This document shows positions 52,368 to 60,997 of a DNA stretch of 64,000 nucleotides, in pieces. Positions within the stretch are counted from its first letter, which is position 1, and each line of letters opens with the position of its first letter. The DNA is from Dyadobacter sp. CY326. Its GTDB lineage: Bacteria; Bacteroidota; Bacteroidia; Cytophagales; Spirosomataceae. The notes under the pieces were generated by a model. That model made no database searches and had not been told where the DNA came from. It saw nothing but the letters and a program-made list of their open reading frames with translations. The stretch spans positions 62,001 through 126,000 of the forward strand of contig NZ_JAJUXI010000008.1 in the NCBI RefSeq assembly GCF_021390515.1, read 5' to 3'. Position numbers and translations under genes: made by a program.

Positions 52368-52711
52368 TGTTGAATTTATTTATAAACGCATCATTTATGT
52401 CATATTATAAAATAACTTACGAATCAAACACCATTGAAGGGCTCAAAGCAATTCAAGGTGATGTTGGCCAAGGGGGAAATTCTTTTAATTCAACTGGTTC
52501 AGAATCGTCTGTTCCGCCGCCATTACAAGCCGGACAAAATTCGGATATATTTTCAAGTGGTTTGCAAGCGCCTCCGGCGTTAAATGACGGAAGCGGCAAC
52601 TTGGATATTTCGAATGGAAATACAGACAATCCTTTGCCGCCTCCAATTGCGGATTCTGTATCGAACAGCGTTAATTCGGAAGGAGCAATTCCACCGCCTC
52701 CCAAAGAATAA
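52367..52711 (+). CDS. Pro/Gly/Ser-rich small protein
   Basis: 114 residues if it starts at the ATG overlapping the previous stop (TAATG), or 104 from ATG at 52397 (MSYYKITYES). The N-terminal stretch YYKITYESNTIEGLKAIQGD looks folded; the rest is low complexity with PPP clusters (VPPPLQAG, PLPPPIAD, IPPPPKE). The coupling of its start to the 76-residue gene suggests a shared function with the M6 protease. No family recognised. Confidence 0.65.
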   Translation: MLNLFINASFMSYYKITYESNTIEGLKAIQGDVGQGGNSFNSTGSESSVPPPLQAGQNSDIFSSGLQAPPALNDGSGNLDISNGNTDNPLPPPIADSVSNSVNSEGAIPPPPKE

Positions 52712-52744
52712 GTGTTAAATTAAAATTCATTTTTAATGCAATTG

Positions 52745-52805
52745 TAAGGGTCGATATTTGAATAAAGTCAGCAATAACTTTATTCAAATATTAACCCTTA
52801 TTTTT
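52745..52805 (+). terminator. Strong rho-independent terminator of the M6 cassette
   Basis: A 24-bp stem (52745-52768 with 52777-52800) with two mismatches and an 8-base loop, CAGCAATA, is followed at once by TTTTT. It begins 33 bases after the stop at 52711. Mirror symmetry would also allow it to act on the other strand, but no gene there needs it. Confidence 0.88.
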
Positions 52806-52918
52806 ATCAAAATTTATAACTTCTTGCCTGTTAAATCGCTATAAAATATAATTTACCAAACCATCCGGCGTTCATTAAGTCACTGCAATGAATATCATCA
52901 ACCCACTGATCAATCCAG

Positions 52919-54151
52919 ATGAAAAATCTCACTTATATACTGCTTGCAAGTGCTTGCTTTGCATTCGCAAGCTGCCAGGACGATGCTTCGGAAAATGCGG
53001 ACCTGGCACCAGGAGCAGACAGCCTGACTTCGGTAGAAACCAATGCGCCTAACTCCAATTATCGTCCTGCATTTGCCGGCCAAACGCGGATTGCAGCTGT
53101 GAAGTCTGCAACCAACTGGGAAGGAAAGATCCTCACACAATCGCTGCAAAGTCCGTGGGGCATTACGAGCTTGCCGGACGGACGTTTGCTGATCACCGAG
53201 AAAGCGGGAACCATGCGCATTGTCACAACAGCGGGTCAGGTGGGACAGCCGATCACGGGCATTCCCGCGGTCAATGCAAGCGGTCAGGGCGGGTTGCTTG
53301 GGCTAAGGGTTGATCCTGATTTTGCGACTAATCGCATGATTTATTGGGTGTTTTCCGAATCGACGGCAGATGGAAACCTGACTGCCGTGGCCAAGGGAAG
53401 GCTAGCCGTCAATGAAAACGCCATTGAAAACGCAACGATCATCTACCGCGCCACCCCGGCATATCGCGGCACATTGCATTATGGAGGCAGAATTGTATTC
53501 GATGCAGCCGGTAATTTACTGGTCAGCACGGGAGAACGGTCCGATCTCGCGACCCGGCCGCTGGCACAATCGCTGAATGCCGCATTGGGGAAAGTGGTGC
53601 GGATTACCAAAGACGGAAAGCCCGCCGCTAGCAATCCATTTGCAGGACAAACCGACGCCCGACCTGAACTGTTTGCTTACGGTTTTCGGAATCCGCAAGG
53701 ACTGGCGCTTCATCCGAAAACGGGCGATTTGTGGGAAAGTGAGCACGGACCAAGAGGCGGCGATGAGATCAATCGCATCAAAGCAGGCGCAAATTACGGT
53801 TGGCCAACCATTACATACGGCCTCGAATACAGCGGTTCAAAAGTGGGCAGCGGCATCCAGCAGCAAGACGGCCTCGAACAACCGGCTTACTACTGGGACC
53901 CGGTGGTGTCTCCAAGCGGCATGACCTTTTACAGCAGCGACCGCATTCCCGAGTGGAAAAACAACCTTTTCATCGGCTCGCTAAGCGGCATGCACATTGT
54001 CCGCCTTGTTATAAAGGACAACAAGATAATCGGTGAAGAACGCTTGCTGGCCAGCGAGTCACAACGTTTTCGCGATATTACCGAGGGCACAGACGGCGCA
54101 CTTTACGCCATCACAGACCAGGGACGGCTTTATCGGATTGATAAGCTTTAA
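52919..54151 (+). CDS. PQQ-dependent sugar dehydrogenase-like lipoprotein
   Basis: 410 residues. Signal peptide with lipobox FASC (Cys19). A six-bladed beta-propeller of the glucose/sorbosone dehydrogenase type follows: SPWGITSLPDGRLLITEKAGTMRIV, GGLLGLRVDPDF, LHYGGRIVFDAAGNLLVSTGE, FAYGFRNPQGLALHP, SEHGPRGGDEINRI, GANYGWP and WDPVVSPSGMTFYSSDRIPEWK, all in family order. The family oxidises sugars or other alcohols using PQQ; PQQ biosynthesis genes are not in the window, so the cofactor would have to be acquired. It would act in the periplasm or on the surface. Confidence 0.9.
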   Translation: MKNLTYILLASACFAFASCQDDASENADLAPGADSLTSVETNAPNSNYRPAFAGQTRIAAVKSATNWEGKILTQSLQSPWGITSLPDGRLLITEKAGTMRIVTTAGQVGQPITGIPAVNASGQGGLLGLRVDPDFATNRMIYWVFSESTADGNLTAVAKGRLAVNENAIENATIIYRATPAYRGTLHYGGRIVFDAAGNLLVSTGERSDLATRPLAQSLNAALGKVVRITKDGKPAASNPFAGQTDARPELFAYGFRNPQGLALHPKTGDLWESEHGPRGGDEINRIKAGANYGWPTITYGLEYSGSKVGSGIQQQDGLEQPAYYWDPVVSPSGMTFYSSDRIPEWKNNLFIGSLSGMHIVRLVIKDNKIIGEERLLASESQRFRDITEGTDGALYAITDQGRLYRIDKL

Positions 54152-54159
54152 GTCAACAT

Positions 54160-56319
54160 TTACTTTGTATCAATCTCAATTACAGCTCCTTGCTTGAATA
54201 TTTCATGCGGAACGAAATAGCCTTTGTTTGCTTTGCCATTCACTTTTATAGAGGTTAAGGCGCGGCCGGTTCCGGGCTTTTTGATCGTGATAATCATTCC
54301 GTTGCTTGTCCGCCATTTCACTTCATCAAACAGCGGAACGGTCACAAGATATTCCGGGTCGGTTGCCGAAAATGGATACAAACCAAGCGCCGTAAAAACA
54401 TACCAAGCCGACATTTCCCCCGCATCATCCATCCCGCAAAGCGCCAGCCCGTCGTCCCCGATTCCGTAAAGATTATTGAGAATGTTGTCGAGCTGCTTTT
54501 GCGACTTTTCAGGTTTTCCTATGAAGTGATAAGCAAATGGCGCTTCATGGTCGGGCTGGTTGCCGTGGCAATATTGGCCCACCATCGTTTCTATATTTCG
54601 AGCAATGTAATCCGGATTCCAGGGAACGGTAAAAAGTGAATCCAGCTTTGATTCAAAACCATTTGCACCGCCATACAATGCAATCAAACCCGGCATGTCA
54701 TGCGGCGCGAAAAACGAAACCTGCCAGGCATTTGCTTCTCGATACATGTATTCGTAGTAAGGGAATTGCGGATTAAAAGGTTTGATCCAGTCGCCGTTGG
54801 CAAGCCTGCCACGCATAAAGCGTGTGGCCGGATCAAACATATTTTTGTAGTTTTTCGACCGTGCCATCAGCATCTTGTAATTTGCAGAATCGCCCAGACT
54901 TTTCGCGATTTGTGCTACGGAATAATCGTCATAGGCATATTCAAGCGTTTTGGAAACTCCCGCGGCGGCTTTGGTTTCAACCTCCGGATGGGCAATGTCA
55001 GGATCGGGGATGAAACCGAGTTCTTTGTATTCCTTAATGTAAGGACGCGCTCCGCCCTCGACATTGGCGTTTTGCAAAAGGATCTCATAAGTGCCTTTAA
55101 TGTCAAAATCAGTGATCCCGCGCAGATACGCTCCGGCAATGGAAGATGCGCCATGATCGCCATGAAAGAACGTTGGAATAAAACCCTTTTTATCACCCAC
55201 ATCCTTCATCGATTTGATCACATTTAAAGTCACATGAGGAGAAATGAGCCCGAGCAGCACGTCTTTATTACGGTAAGTGTCCCACAATGAGGGCTCTGTA
55301 TGATAATCGAAACCCGTTTTTACAACTTGGTTTTTGGCATCCGTGAACTCACCGTTGACATCGCTGCGCAGCGCGGGCCAGAGAAAAGAGCGATACAAAC
55401 ATGAATAAAGCATTTGTTTTTGCTTATCCGTCCCGCCTTTCACCTGGATGGAAGAAAGCAGTGTTTCCCATTTACCGGTTGCCTCGCTCCTCACCTGATC
55501 GAAAGACTTTGCACCGATTTCCTTTTCGAGATTCTCTTTCGCATTCTCCACGCTTACGAACGAAATCCCGATTTTCAGCTCCACAGGCCCTTTTTTGCTT
55601 TCCGCCAGGTGAATGATTGCATAACCGGTTTGCGCGCCTTCTTCTTTTTCTTCCAGTCGTTCAATGTTCGTATTCAGGCTTGCATAGAAGAAAATTTTCT
55701 CACCCGTTTGCTGAAAGCCTTGCACCGCATTGCTGCCGATTTTCTCAATGCTCCATTTGGAAATCTTGTTATTGGCTTTGGCTAAATCAAAAAGGATTTG
55801 TCTTCCCTTATTGTTTTTGTATTCATACTGATGAAAACCCGCCCGAAGCGTCGATGTCAGTTTTACATTCACCTCATAATCATCCAGATAAACCTCGTAA
55901 AACCCGGGAGCCGCATTTTCCTTTTTGTGGCTGAACCGCGAACCGAACTTTGCTCCCGGATTGGACAGCGGCAAAACGGGAATGTTGCATAGGTTCCAAT
56001 GTCCCTTATTGGTGTGTGTAAAAGCCAGAATCAGCGAATCCTCATACTCATAACCTGCTCCTGAGCCATATTCCGTCATCGGACTCAGCTGCACCATTGC
56101 ATTCGGCAATGAGCTCCCGGGAAATGTGAGTCCTGCCCACGAACGCCAGCCTTTGGGCAACTCATAACCCAATATTTTCGGGTCGGTCAGCGGCGCAGTG
56201 CCTATAAAAGTGTTGACGTATTTTGTGTAAACCGGCTTCGTCTGCGCCAGCAAGTTCGAAGTTGAAATCAGGAAAATGAGGGCAAAGCGAAGGAATGTTC
56301 TTAAAAAGTCAATGGTCAT
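54160..56319 (-). CDS. GH92 family glycoside hydrolase with Gln at the presumed general-acid position
   Basis: 719 residues. Signal peptide about 1-25. The N-terminal beta-sandwich begins YVNTFIGTAPLTDP and PGSSLPNAMVQLSPMTEYGSGAGYEYED. The C-terminal (alpha/alpha)6 part has LWDTYRNKDVLL, the GNQPDHEAPFAYHFIGKP stretch, DDGLALCGMDDAGEMSAWYVFTALGLYPF and DPEYLVTVPLFDEV, all GH92 landmarks. GH92 enzymes remove alpha-mannose in a calcium-dependent, inverting reaction. The normal motif GNEP contains the catalytic acid Glu; here it is GNQP, with Gln588. A Gln at this place has been reported in a GH92 enzyme that cleaves mannosyl-phosphate diesters, so such a substrate is possible. The Asp pair 631-632 is kept. 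Confidence 0.88.
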   Translation of the reverse strand: MTIDFLRTFLRFALIFLISTSNLLAQTKPVYTKYVNTFIGTAPLTDPKILGYELPKGWRSWAGLTFPGSSLPNAMVQLSPMTEYGSGAGYEYEDSLILAFTHTNKGHWNLCNIPVLPLSNPGAKFGSRFSHKKENAAPGFYEVYLDDYEVNVKLTSTLRAGFHQYEYKNNKGRQILFDLAKANNKISKWSIEKIGSNAVQGFQQTGEKIFFYASLNTNIERLEEKEEGAQTGYAIIHLAESKKGPVELKIGISFVSVENAKENLEKEIGAKSFDQVRSEATGKWETLLSSIQVKGGTDKQKQMLYSCLYRSFLWPALRSDVNGEFTDAKNQVVKTGFDYHTEPSLWDTYRNKDVLLGLISPHVTLNVIKSMKDVGDKKGFIPTFFHGDHGASSIAGAYLRGITDFDIKGTYEILLQNANVEGGARPYIKEYKELGFIPDPDIAHPEVETKAAAGVSKTLEYAYDDYSVAQIAKSLGDSANYKMLMARSKNYKNMFDPATRFMRGRLANGDWIKPFNPQFPYYEYMYREANAWQVSFFAPHDMPGLIALYGGANGFESKLDSLFTVPWNPDYIARNIETMVGQYCHGNQPDHEAPFAYHFIGKPEKSQKQLDNILNNLYGIGDDGLALCGMDDAGEMSAWYVFTALGLYPFSATDPEYLVTVPLFDEVKWRTSNGMIITIKKPGTGRALTSIKVNGKANKGYFVPHEIFKQGAVIEIDTK

Positions 56320-56508
56320 TTTGAATGGTTTTGAGATTTAGGTTCCGGCTAATGGTTTTTCAAATGTAACTCATTGTGGCCTTAATTCTGGTGCATTCGC
56401 TGGCAAGCGATTTTTATTAACACTGTTTTAACACGATTCTTTCTCTTGCAGAAATTTTTTAATTTAACTTCCCGGAAGCAGTTCATATTTGAATCAAAAG
56501 CAAATTTT

Positions 56509-57510
56509 ATGGCAAACATTGCTCTTTATGGTTTTGGTCGCATCGGCCGCCAATTCCTCCGCGTCGCGCTCGAAAACAATCTTTTTGTGCCCGTATCCAT
56601 TTCCGACATTCACGATGTAAAAATCCTTTCTTCACTGTTTAGCGTGGACACCAATTACGGCCGCTTTGGCGAGAAAGTCTCAACCGAAGGAGACGAGTTC
56701 ATTATAGGCGACAAAAGGATCAAATATGTAAATTCCAAAGCCGAAGTGCCTGACTGGAATGCCCTTGGCGTTGACATTGTGGTGGATTGCACCGGCCGTG
56801 CGACCACACGTGCGGGGGCCCAGGCGCACATTGACCGGGGTGCAAAATATGTGCTGATCAGCGCTGCCAGCAAGTCGCTTCAAGACTGCGACGCTGTGTT
56901 GCTCAAAGGCATCAATCTCGAAACCTTCGATCCTTCCGCACACAAAATCGTTAGCATGGGAAGCTGCACCACCAATGCGCTCGCTGCCGCAGTGAAGGTT
57001 ATTCTGGACAATTTCGGAATCAAATATGGCTTGTTCTCAACAGTGCATTCCTACACCAACACGCAGTCACTCACGGATCAGCCAATGAAAGACCGCCGCG
57101 ATTCGTGGGCTGCGGCCGAGAACATTATTCCGTCTGCATCGGGCGCTGCGCGTGCGCTTCAATTTATCTGGAAGGATTTGCAAATCACCGGCAAAGCTTA
57201 CCGTGTGCCAACCCGCACAGGCAGCATCGCAGAGCTCAATCTTGTTACGGAAAAGGAATGCAGCGTGGAAGAAGTCAATGCAGCTTTCCGGAAAGCTGCC
57301 TCGGAAGGGCCGTTACAGGGTGTTTTGGATGTTTTGGAAGAAGAATGGACCTCCGCCCGAATCGTGGGTGACCCGCATACATCGATCATTGATTTGCCGC
57401 TGACCGTAAAGCAAGGCGACTTGCTTTCCATAGCAACGTGGTATGATAATGAGTGGGGATTCACTTGCAGGCTGGCCGAAGTTGCACACTTCATTTCGCA
57501 AAAAATCTAG
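56509..57510 (+). CDS. gap: Glyceraldehyde-3-phosphate dehydrogenase paralogue (type I)
   Basis: 333 residues from ATG at 56509, which starts the normal family sequence MANIALYGFGRIGRQFLR; an upstream in-frame ATG (56446) adds 21 unrelated residues. The NAD fold has Asp33 in SISDIHD (favouring NAD). Catalytic Cys153 lies in SMGSCTTN instead of the usual SNASCTTN, and His180 is in STVHSYTN. The C-terminal WYDNEWGF is intact. It oxidises glyceraldehyde-3-phosphate in glycolysis or the reverse reaction; the divergent catalytic loop makes a paralogue role possible (erythrose-4-phosphate or gluconeogenic use). Transaldolase follows 135 bp downstream. Confidence 0.9.
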   Translation: MANIALYGFGRIGRQFLRVALENNLFVPVSISDIHDVKILSSLFSVDTNYGRFGEKVSTEGDEFIIGDKRIKYVNSKAEVPDWNALGVDIVVDCTGRATTRAGAQAHIDRGAKYVLISAASKSLQDCDAVLLKGINLETFDPSAHKIVSMGSCTTNALAAAVKVILDNFGIKYGLFSTVHSYTNTQSLTDQPMKDRRDSWAAAENIIPSASGAARALQFIWKDLQITGKAYRVPTRTGSIAELNLVTEKECSVEEVNAAFRKAASEGPLQGVLDVLEEEWTSARIVGDPHTSIIDLPLTVKQGDLLSIATWYDNEWGFTCRLAEVAHFISQKI

Positions 57511-57579
57511 ACAAGTGAACCGGCTCCCGGACCTGGCAATAGTCATTTCCGTATTTGAAATTTATAAATAGAAAGCATT

Positions 57580-57625
57580 GTTAGCTAAATAAGTCAAATT
57601 AAAGCATTTTGTGCTTTTAGCTAAC
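57580..57625 (+). promoter_or_regulatory. Nested inverted repeat in the leader of the transaldolase gene
   Basis: GTTAGCTAAA (57580-57589) pairs perfectly with TTTAGCTAAC (57616-57625). Inside lies a second stem, AAAGCA (57601-57606) with TGCTTT (57612-57617). It is 21 bases before the ATG and AT-rich, so it may be a binding site or an mRNA leader structure. Confidence 0.5.
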
Positions 57626-57645
57626 CATTTAAAATAGACAGTGAT

Positions 57646-58746
57646 ATGGCAACAAGTAAAGTAAAACAGATACACGATTTTGGACAAAGCATCTGGCTGG
57701 ATTTCATCGATCGGAAAATCATTTTTTCCGGTGAATTGAAAAAATTGGTTGAAGAGGACGGCGTGAGAGGCGTAACTTCCAATCCCGCTATTTTTGAAAA
57801 AGCAATCAGCAGCAGTTCTGATTATGATGCGGATATTGCTGAATTGTCAAAAGGTGATAAAACCAATGAGGAAATATTTTTCGGCCTTGCCATTTCGGAC
57901 ATTAAACTGGCTTGCGACTTGCTCAGACCGGTTTATGACGAAGAAGATGTGGAAGGCGCGGACGGATATGTGAGTCTGGAAGTTTCTCCATTCCTCGCAC
58001 TTGATACGGAAGGCACGATCAAGCAAGCGCTTGAACTTTGGAAAGCGGTTGATAAGGAGAATGTGATGATCAAAATCCCGGGAACCGAGCCCGGACTTCC
58101 TGCCATCCAAAAGGCCATTGCCGAAGGTTTGAACATCAATGTAACCTTGCTTTTCGGACTTGACCGTTATGAAGCCGTAACAGAAGCCTACATTTCCGGT
58201 TTGGAAGAAAGAGCTGCAAAAGGGTTGCCTATCAACAAAATCTCATCTGTTGCCAGCTTCTTTTTAAGTCGCATCGATGTTTTGGTTGATCCGCTTTTGG
58301 ATGAAAAAGGCCTTGGCGATCTGAAAGGTGAAGTTGCCATTGCTTCTGCTAAAAAGGCTTACGAAATTTATAAAAGGGTTTTCAGCACAGAACGCTGGAA
58401 AAAACTGGCTGATCTGGGAGCTGTTCCGCAACGATTGCTTTGGGCAAGCACCAGCAGCAAAAATCCTGCATTCAAAGACACGAAATATGTTGAAGCTTTG
58501 ATCGGCCCGGAGACCGTAGACACGATTCCATTGGACACTTTAGAAGCTTACCGCGACCACGGCGATCCTGCAAACCGTCTTGAAGATGACCTTGAAGGCG
58601 CGACGCAGATTTTGGAAAAAATAAAAGAAGTTGGCATTGACATTGACGCCATCACCAAACAACTGGAAGAAGAAGGAATTGATAAATTCAATAAGCCTTT
58701 CCAGAAATTGCTTGACGCGATTGAAGCGCAAAAAAGCAAACAATAA
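57646..58746 (+). CDS. tal: Transaldolase
   Basis: 366 residues, length of the long transaldolase class. Family motifs: QSIWLDFIDRKII, GVRGVTSNPAIFEKAI, the Schiff-base lysine Lys143 in VMIKIPGT, NVTLLFGLDRYEAV, SSVASFFLSRIDVLVD and LWASTSSKNPAFKDTKYVEALIGPETVDTIP. It moves a dihydroxyacetone unit between sugar phosphates in the non-oxidative pentose phosphate pathway, in the cytoplasm. The neighbouring GAPDH gene shares the product glyceraldehyde-3-phosphate. The gene has a hairpin leader and a strong terminator after it, so it is probably its own transcript. Confidence 0.95.
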   Translation: MATSKVKQIHDFGQSIWLDFIDRKIIFSGELKKLVEEDGVRGVTSNPAIFEKAISSSSDYDADIAELSKGDKTNEEIFFGLAISDIKLACDLLRPVYDEEDVEGADGYVSLEVSPFLALDTEGTIKQALELWKAVDKENVMIKIPGTEPGLPAIQKAIAEGLNINVTLLFGLDRYEAVTEAYISGLEERAAKGLPINKISSVASFFLSRIDVLVDPLLDEKGLGDLKGEVAIASAKKAYEIYKRVFSTERWKKLADLGAVPQRLLWASTSSKNPAFKDTKYVEALIGPETVDTIPLDTLEAYRDHGDPANRLEDDLEGATQILEKIKEVGIDIDAITKQLEEEGIDKFNKPFQKLLDAIEAQKSKQ

Positions 58747-58766
58747 CCTTCATAAAACATTGCATA

Positions 58767-58800
58767 ACCCTGTTCTGCCCGCGCGGAACAGGGTAATTTT
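58767..58800 (+). terminator. Rho-independent terminator of the transaldolase gene
   Basis: A 9-bp stem (ACCCTGTTC 58767-58775 with GAACAGGGT 58786-58794) with a GC-rich loop is followed by AATTTTTTAC. It starts 21 bases after the stop codon. Confidence 0.88.
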
Positions 58801-58902
58801 TTACAAAGCGGTCCTGACATTCAGATTTAATAATTCAATAACAACTGCCCCTTATTGAGTTCATACTGTGATTGTAACTTGGCACAACCAATTACCACAC
58901 GG

Positions 58903-59868
58903 ATGCCTGACAACTACAAAAACAAGAAGAAATTGAGCATACTAGGACTTCTGGTCCTGCTTTTAATGTGCAACAGCACAGAACGCTCAGACGGTTCAAG
59001 TGTAATAGACCTCCGGCCAACATCCAACTTCCTCAAAGCTGCCACCGAAGGAGAATTTTCTGCAATCAGTTACAACATTGCCGGTTTGCCATCGATCATT
59101 TGTAGTGCCAAAACGCCCAGGGCTGCCAGCATTGCGGCCATTGGCCAAAGATTGGAATCCTTCGACATTGTTCACGTGCAGGAAGATTTCAACTATCATT
59201 CTCAGCTGTATGATAACGACGATGTTCACAACTTCCGGACCGAGACAAAAGGCGCGATCCCGTTCGGCGACGGCCTTAATACATTATCCAAATTTCCGAT
59301 AAGCGAGGTTGTGCGCGTCAAATGGAACGACTGCACAGGAGCAGACTGCATGACGCCTAAGGGATTCACTTACAGCAGAATACAAGTCGCATTGAATGTG
59401 TTTATTGATTTTTATAATGTTCATTCCAATGCTTATAACACATTGCATGCAGCCTCTGCCCGTCGTCAGAATATCAGGCAATTGTCAGAATATATCAAGA
59501 AAAATTCTGCTGGAAATGCGGTGATCCTGATGGGAGATTTGAATGGACGTTATGGTTTTTTCTTCGACAACATTCACATCCTGAGTTCGGAAAATGAATT
59601 GGAAGACGCCTGGATCACCCATAAAAATGATGGAAAAAGACCGGAGGCTTTAAAAATAATTCCGGCATCAAACATCCTTAACCTGACGGACAGCAGCGAA
59701 ACGATTGACAAGATCTTCTTCCGCAGCAGCCCGACAATCGAGATTAAAGCGACCAGTTATTCGTTTGTAAACCAGCTCTTTAACAACAATGAAGGCTTGC
59801 CTTTATCTGATCACCATCCGGTAAGCGCTCAATTTTCGTGGCGCATCAAATCCATGAAAGCGTTATAA
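58903..59868 (+). CDS. Exported endonuclease/exonuclease/phosphatase-fold protein
   Basis: 321 residues from ATG at 58903 (a TTG 48 bases earlier is not supported). The N-terminal NKKKLSILGLLVLLLMC looks like a lipoprotein signal. The EEP (DNase I-like) motifs are in order: SAISYNIAGLP, HVQEDFN (Glu), YNVHSNA, ILMGDLNGR (Asp/Asn) and the terminal SDHHPVSAQF (Asp-His-His). Such proteins use a metal to hydrolyse phosphodiesters; exported members include sphingomyelinase C-like and nuclease types, and the sequence does not settle which. Its end overlaps the convergent glycosyltransferase gene by 40 bases. Confidence 0.87.
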   Translation: MPDNYKNKKKLSILGLLVLLLMCNSTERSDGSSVIDLRPTSNFLKAATEGEFSAISYNIAGLPSIICSAKTPRAASIAAIGQRLESFDIVHVQEDFNYHSQLYDNDDVHNFRTETKGAIPFGDGLNTLSKFPISEVVRVKWNDCTGADCMTPKGFTYSRIQVALNVFIDFYNVHSNAYNTLHAASARRQNIRQLSEYIKKNSAGNAVILMGDLNGRYGFFFDNIHILSSENELEDAWITHKNDGKRPEALKIIPASNILNLTDSSETIDKIFFRSSPTIEIKATSYSFVNQLFNNNEGLPLSDHHPVSAQFSWRIKSMKAL

Positions 59869-60995
59869 TAAGCTTTCACCATTTTATCCCAGCCATAATG
59901 GGAAATTGTAAATTCTAAAAAGTCGCGCTTGCGTTCGTGAAGATTCTGATTCGGGAGCAGCAGTTTGTTCAGTTCCTTCGCCCAGATTTCAGCATTTTGA
60001 CTTGGCAGTAAAAAGCCATTTTTGCCATCCTGAATTGCGTCGGGAATGCCGTCAATGTTTGCTGCGTAAACAAGTGCTCCCGCCGTGACTGCTTCGAGAC
60101 ACACCAAGCCGAAACCTTCCATATCTCCGTCAACATGAATGTTGGGCATGATGAATGCGTCCGAACCTTCGAGTAATGCCTGTTTATCCGCGGCGGGGAG
60201 TCGGCCGAGGTGTTTGGCAGAGCGGCCGAAAATCGGATTGTTTAATAAAGATCGAATTGCAGCTGCGTCTGAGCCGAAACCCAAGAATAACATAACTTGC
60301 CCGCGCAACTTGTTGGGAACCAATGCGAGCAAGCGTTCAAAAAACCCCGGTTTATCATCAAAAGGCCCGATTAATAACACAAAAAAGCGGGGATCGAGCT
60401 TGGGAACCACTTCGCGGATGAACCAGGAAAATCCCTTGCGCCGGACTGGCCTGCCCACTGCAACGAGCAATCGACGATCCGCTGGAATGCCATATTTTGC
60501 CAGCACTTTGGGAATTTCGGTCGAAACGGAATTCGCATGTTCGTAATCCACACCATTTTTGATCACAGTCACTTTTGCCGAATCAATGCCTAGCGCAACT
60601 GCCTGATCAGCCGTTGCGCGGCTCACGGCAATGAAAAGATCGAGTTTGTTGAACTTTGGAAAAATGCGCTTTCTGTAAATTTCACTGGGGAAAACGACGT
60701 CCAGCCCGTGCAATGTGACCGTGCGTTTTAAATGCTCATAACCGGTGTGCCATAAGCACATTGTTGCCAAAAGGGCGTCATTGAAATGGATAACCGTGAT
60801 GCCAGGATGGTCTTTGCAGGTTTGCAAGATCCTTTTTCTTAAACCAAGGAAGAAGCTTAGAATGCTGCCCTTTCCGTCGTAAACAATGCGGTGGACTTTG
60901 CAGAAATGCTCCATTCCGGTGATGAGCTCGAAACTCTGCTTTTCCATTCCCCCTACAGCAGGCGGAAATTTATGACTCACAAACAGGATTTCCAT
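59829..60995 (-). CDS. GT4 family glycosyltransferase
   Basis: 388 residues with a GT-B fold. Start MEILFVSHKFPPAVGGMEKQS is typical of GT4 enzymes. The central part has YKRIF-like RKRIFPKFN, FIAVSRATADQAV, VTVIKNGVD and VAVGRPVRRKGF. The C-terminal domain ends with DMEGFGLVCLEAVTAGALVYA, where the family Glu residues bind the nucleotide-sugar. It adds a sugar to a lipid or glycan; the acceptor is unknown. It lies 2 bp after the membrane protein gene, third in a minus-strand operon with another GT4 enzyme, so they probably build one glycolipid or polysaccharide. Confidence 0.92.
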   Translation of the reverse strand: MEILFVSHKFPPAVGGMEKQSFELITGMEHFCKVHRIVYDGKGSILSFFLGLRKRILQTCKDHPGITVIHFNDALLATMCLWHTGYEHLKRTVTLHGLDVVFPSEIYRKRIFPKFNKLDLFIAVSRATADQAVALGIDSAKVTVIKNGVDYEHANSVSTEIPKVLAKYGIPADRRLLVAVGRPVRRKGFSWFIREVVPKLDPRFFVLLIGPFDDKPGFFERLLALVPNKLRGQVMLFLGFGSDAAAIRSLLNNPIFGRSAKHLGRLPAADKQALLEGSDAFIMPNIHVDGDMEGFGLVCLEAVTAGALVYAANIDGIPDAIQDGKNGFLLPSQNAEIWAKELNKLLLPNQNLHERKRDFLEFTISHYGWDKMVKAYYNAFMDLMRHEN

Positions 60996-60997
60996 GG

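Noticed and set aside
54136-54175. Inverted repeat GATTGATA/TATCAATC at convergent gene ends
   Set aside because: Arms are 8 bp with a 24-base loop and largely within coding sequence, so a terminator call is not supported strongly enough.
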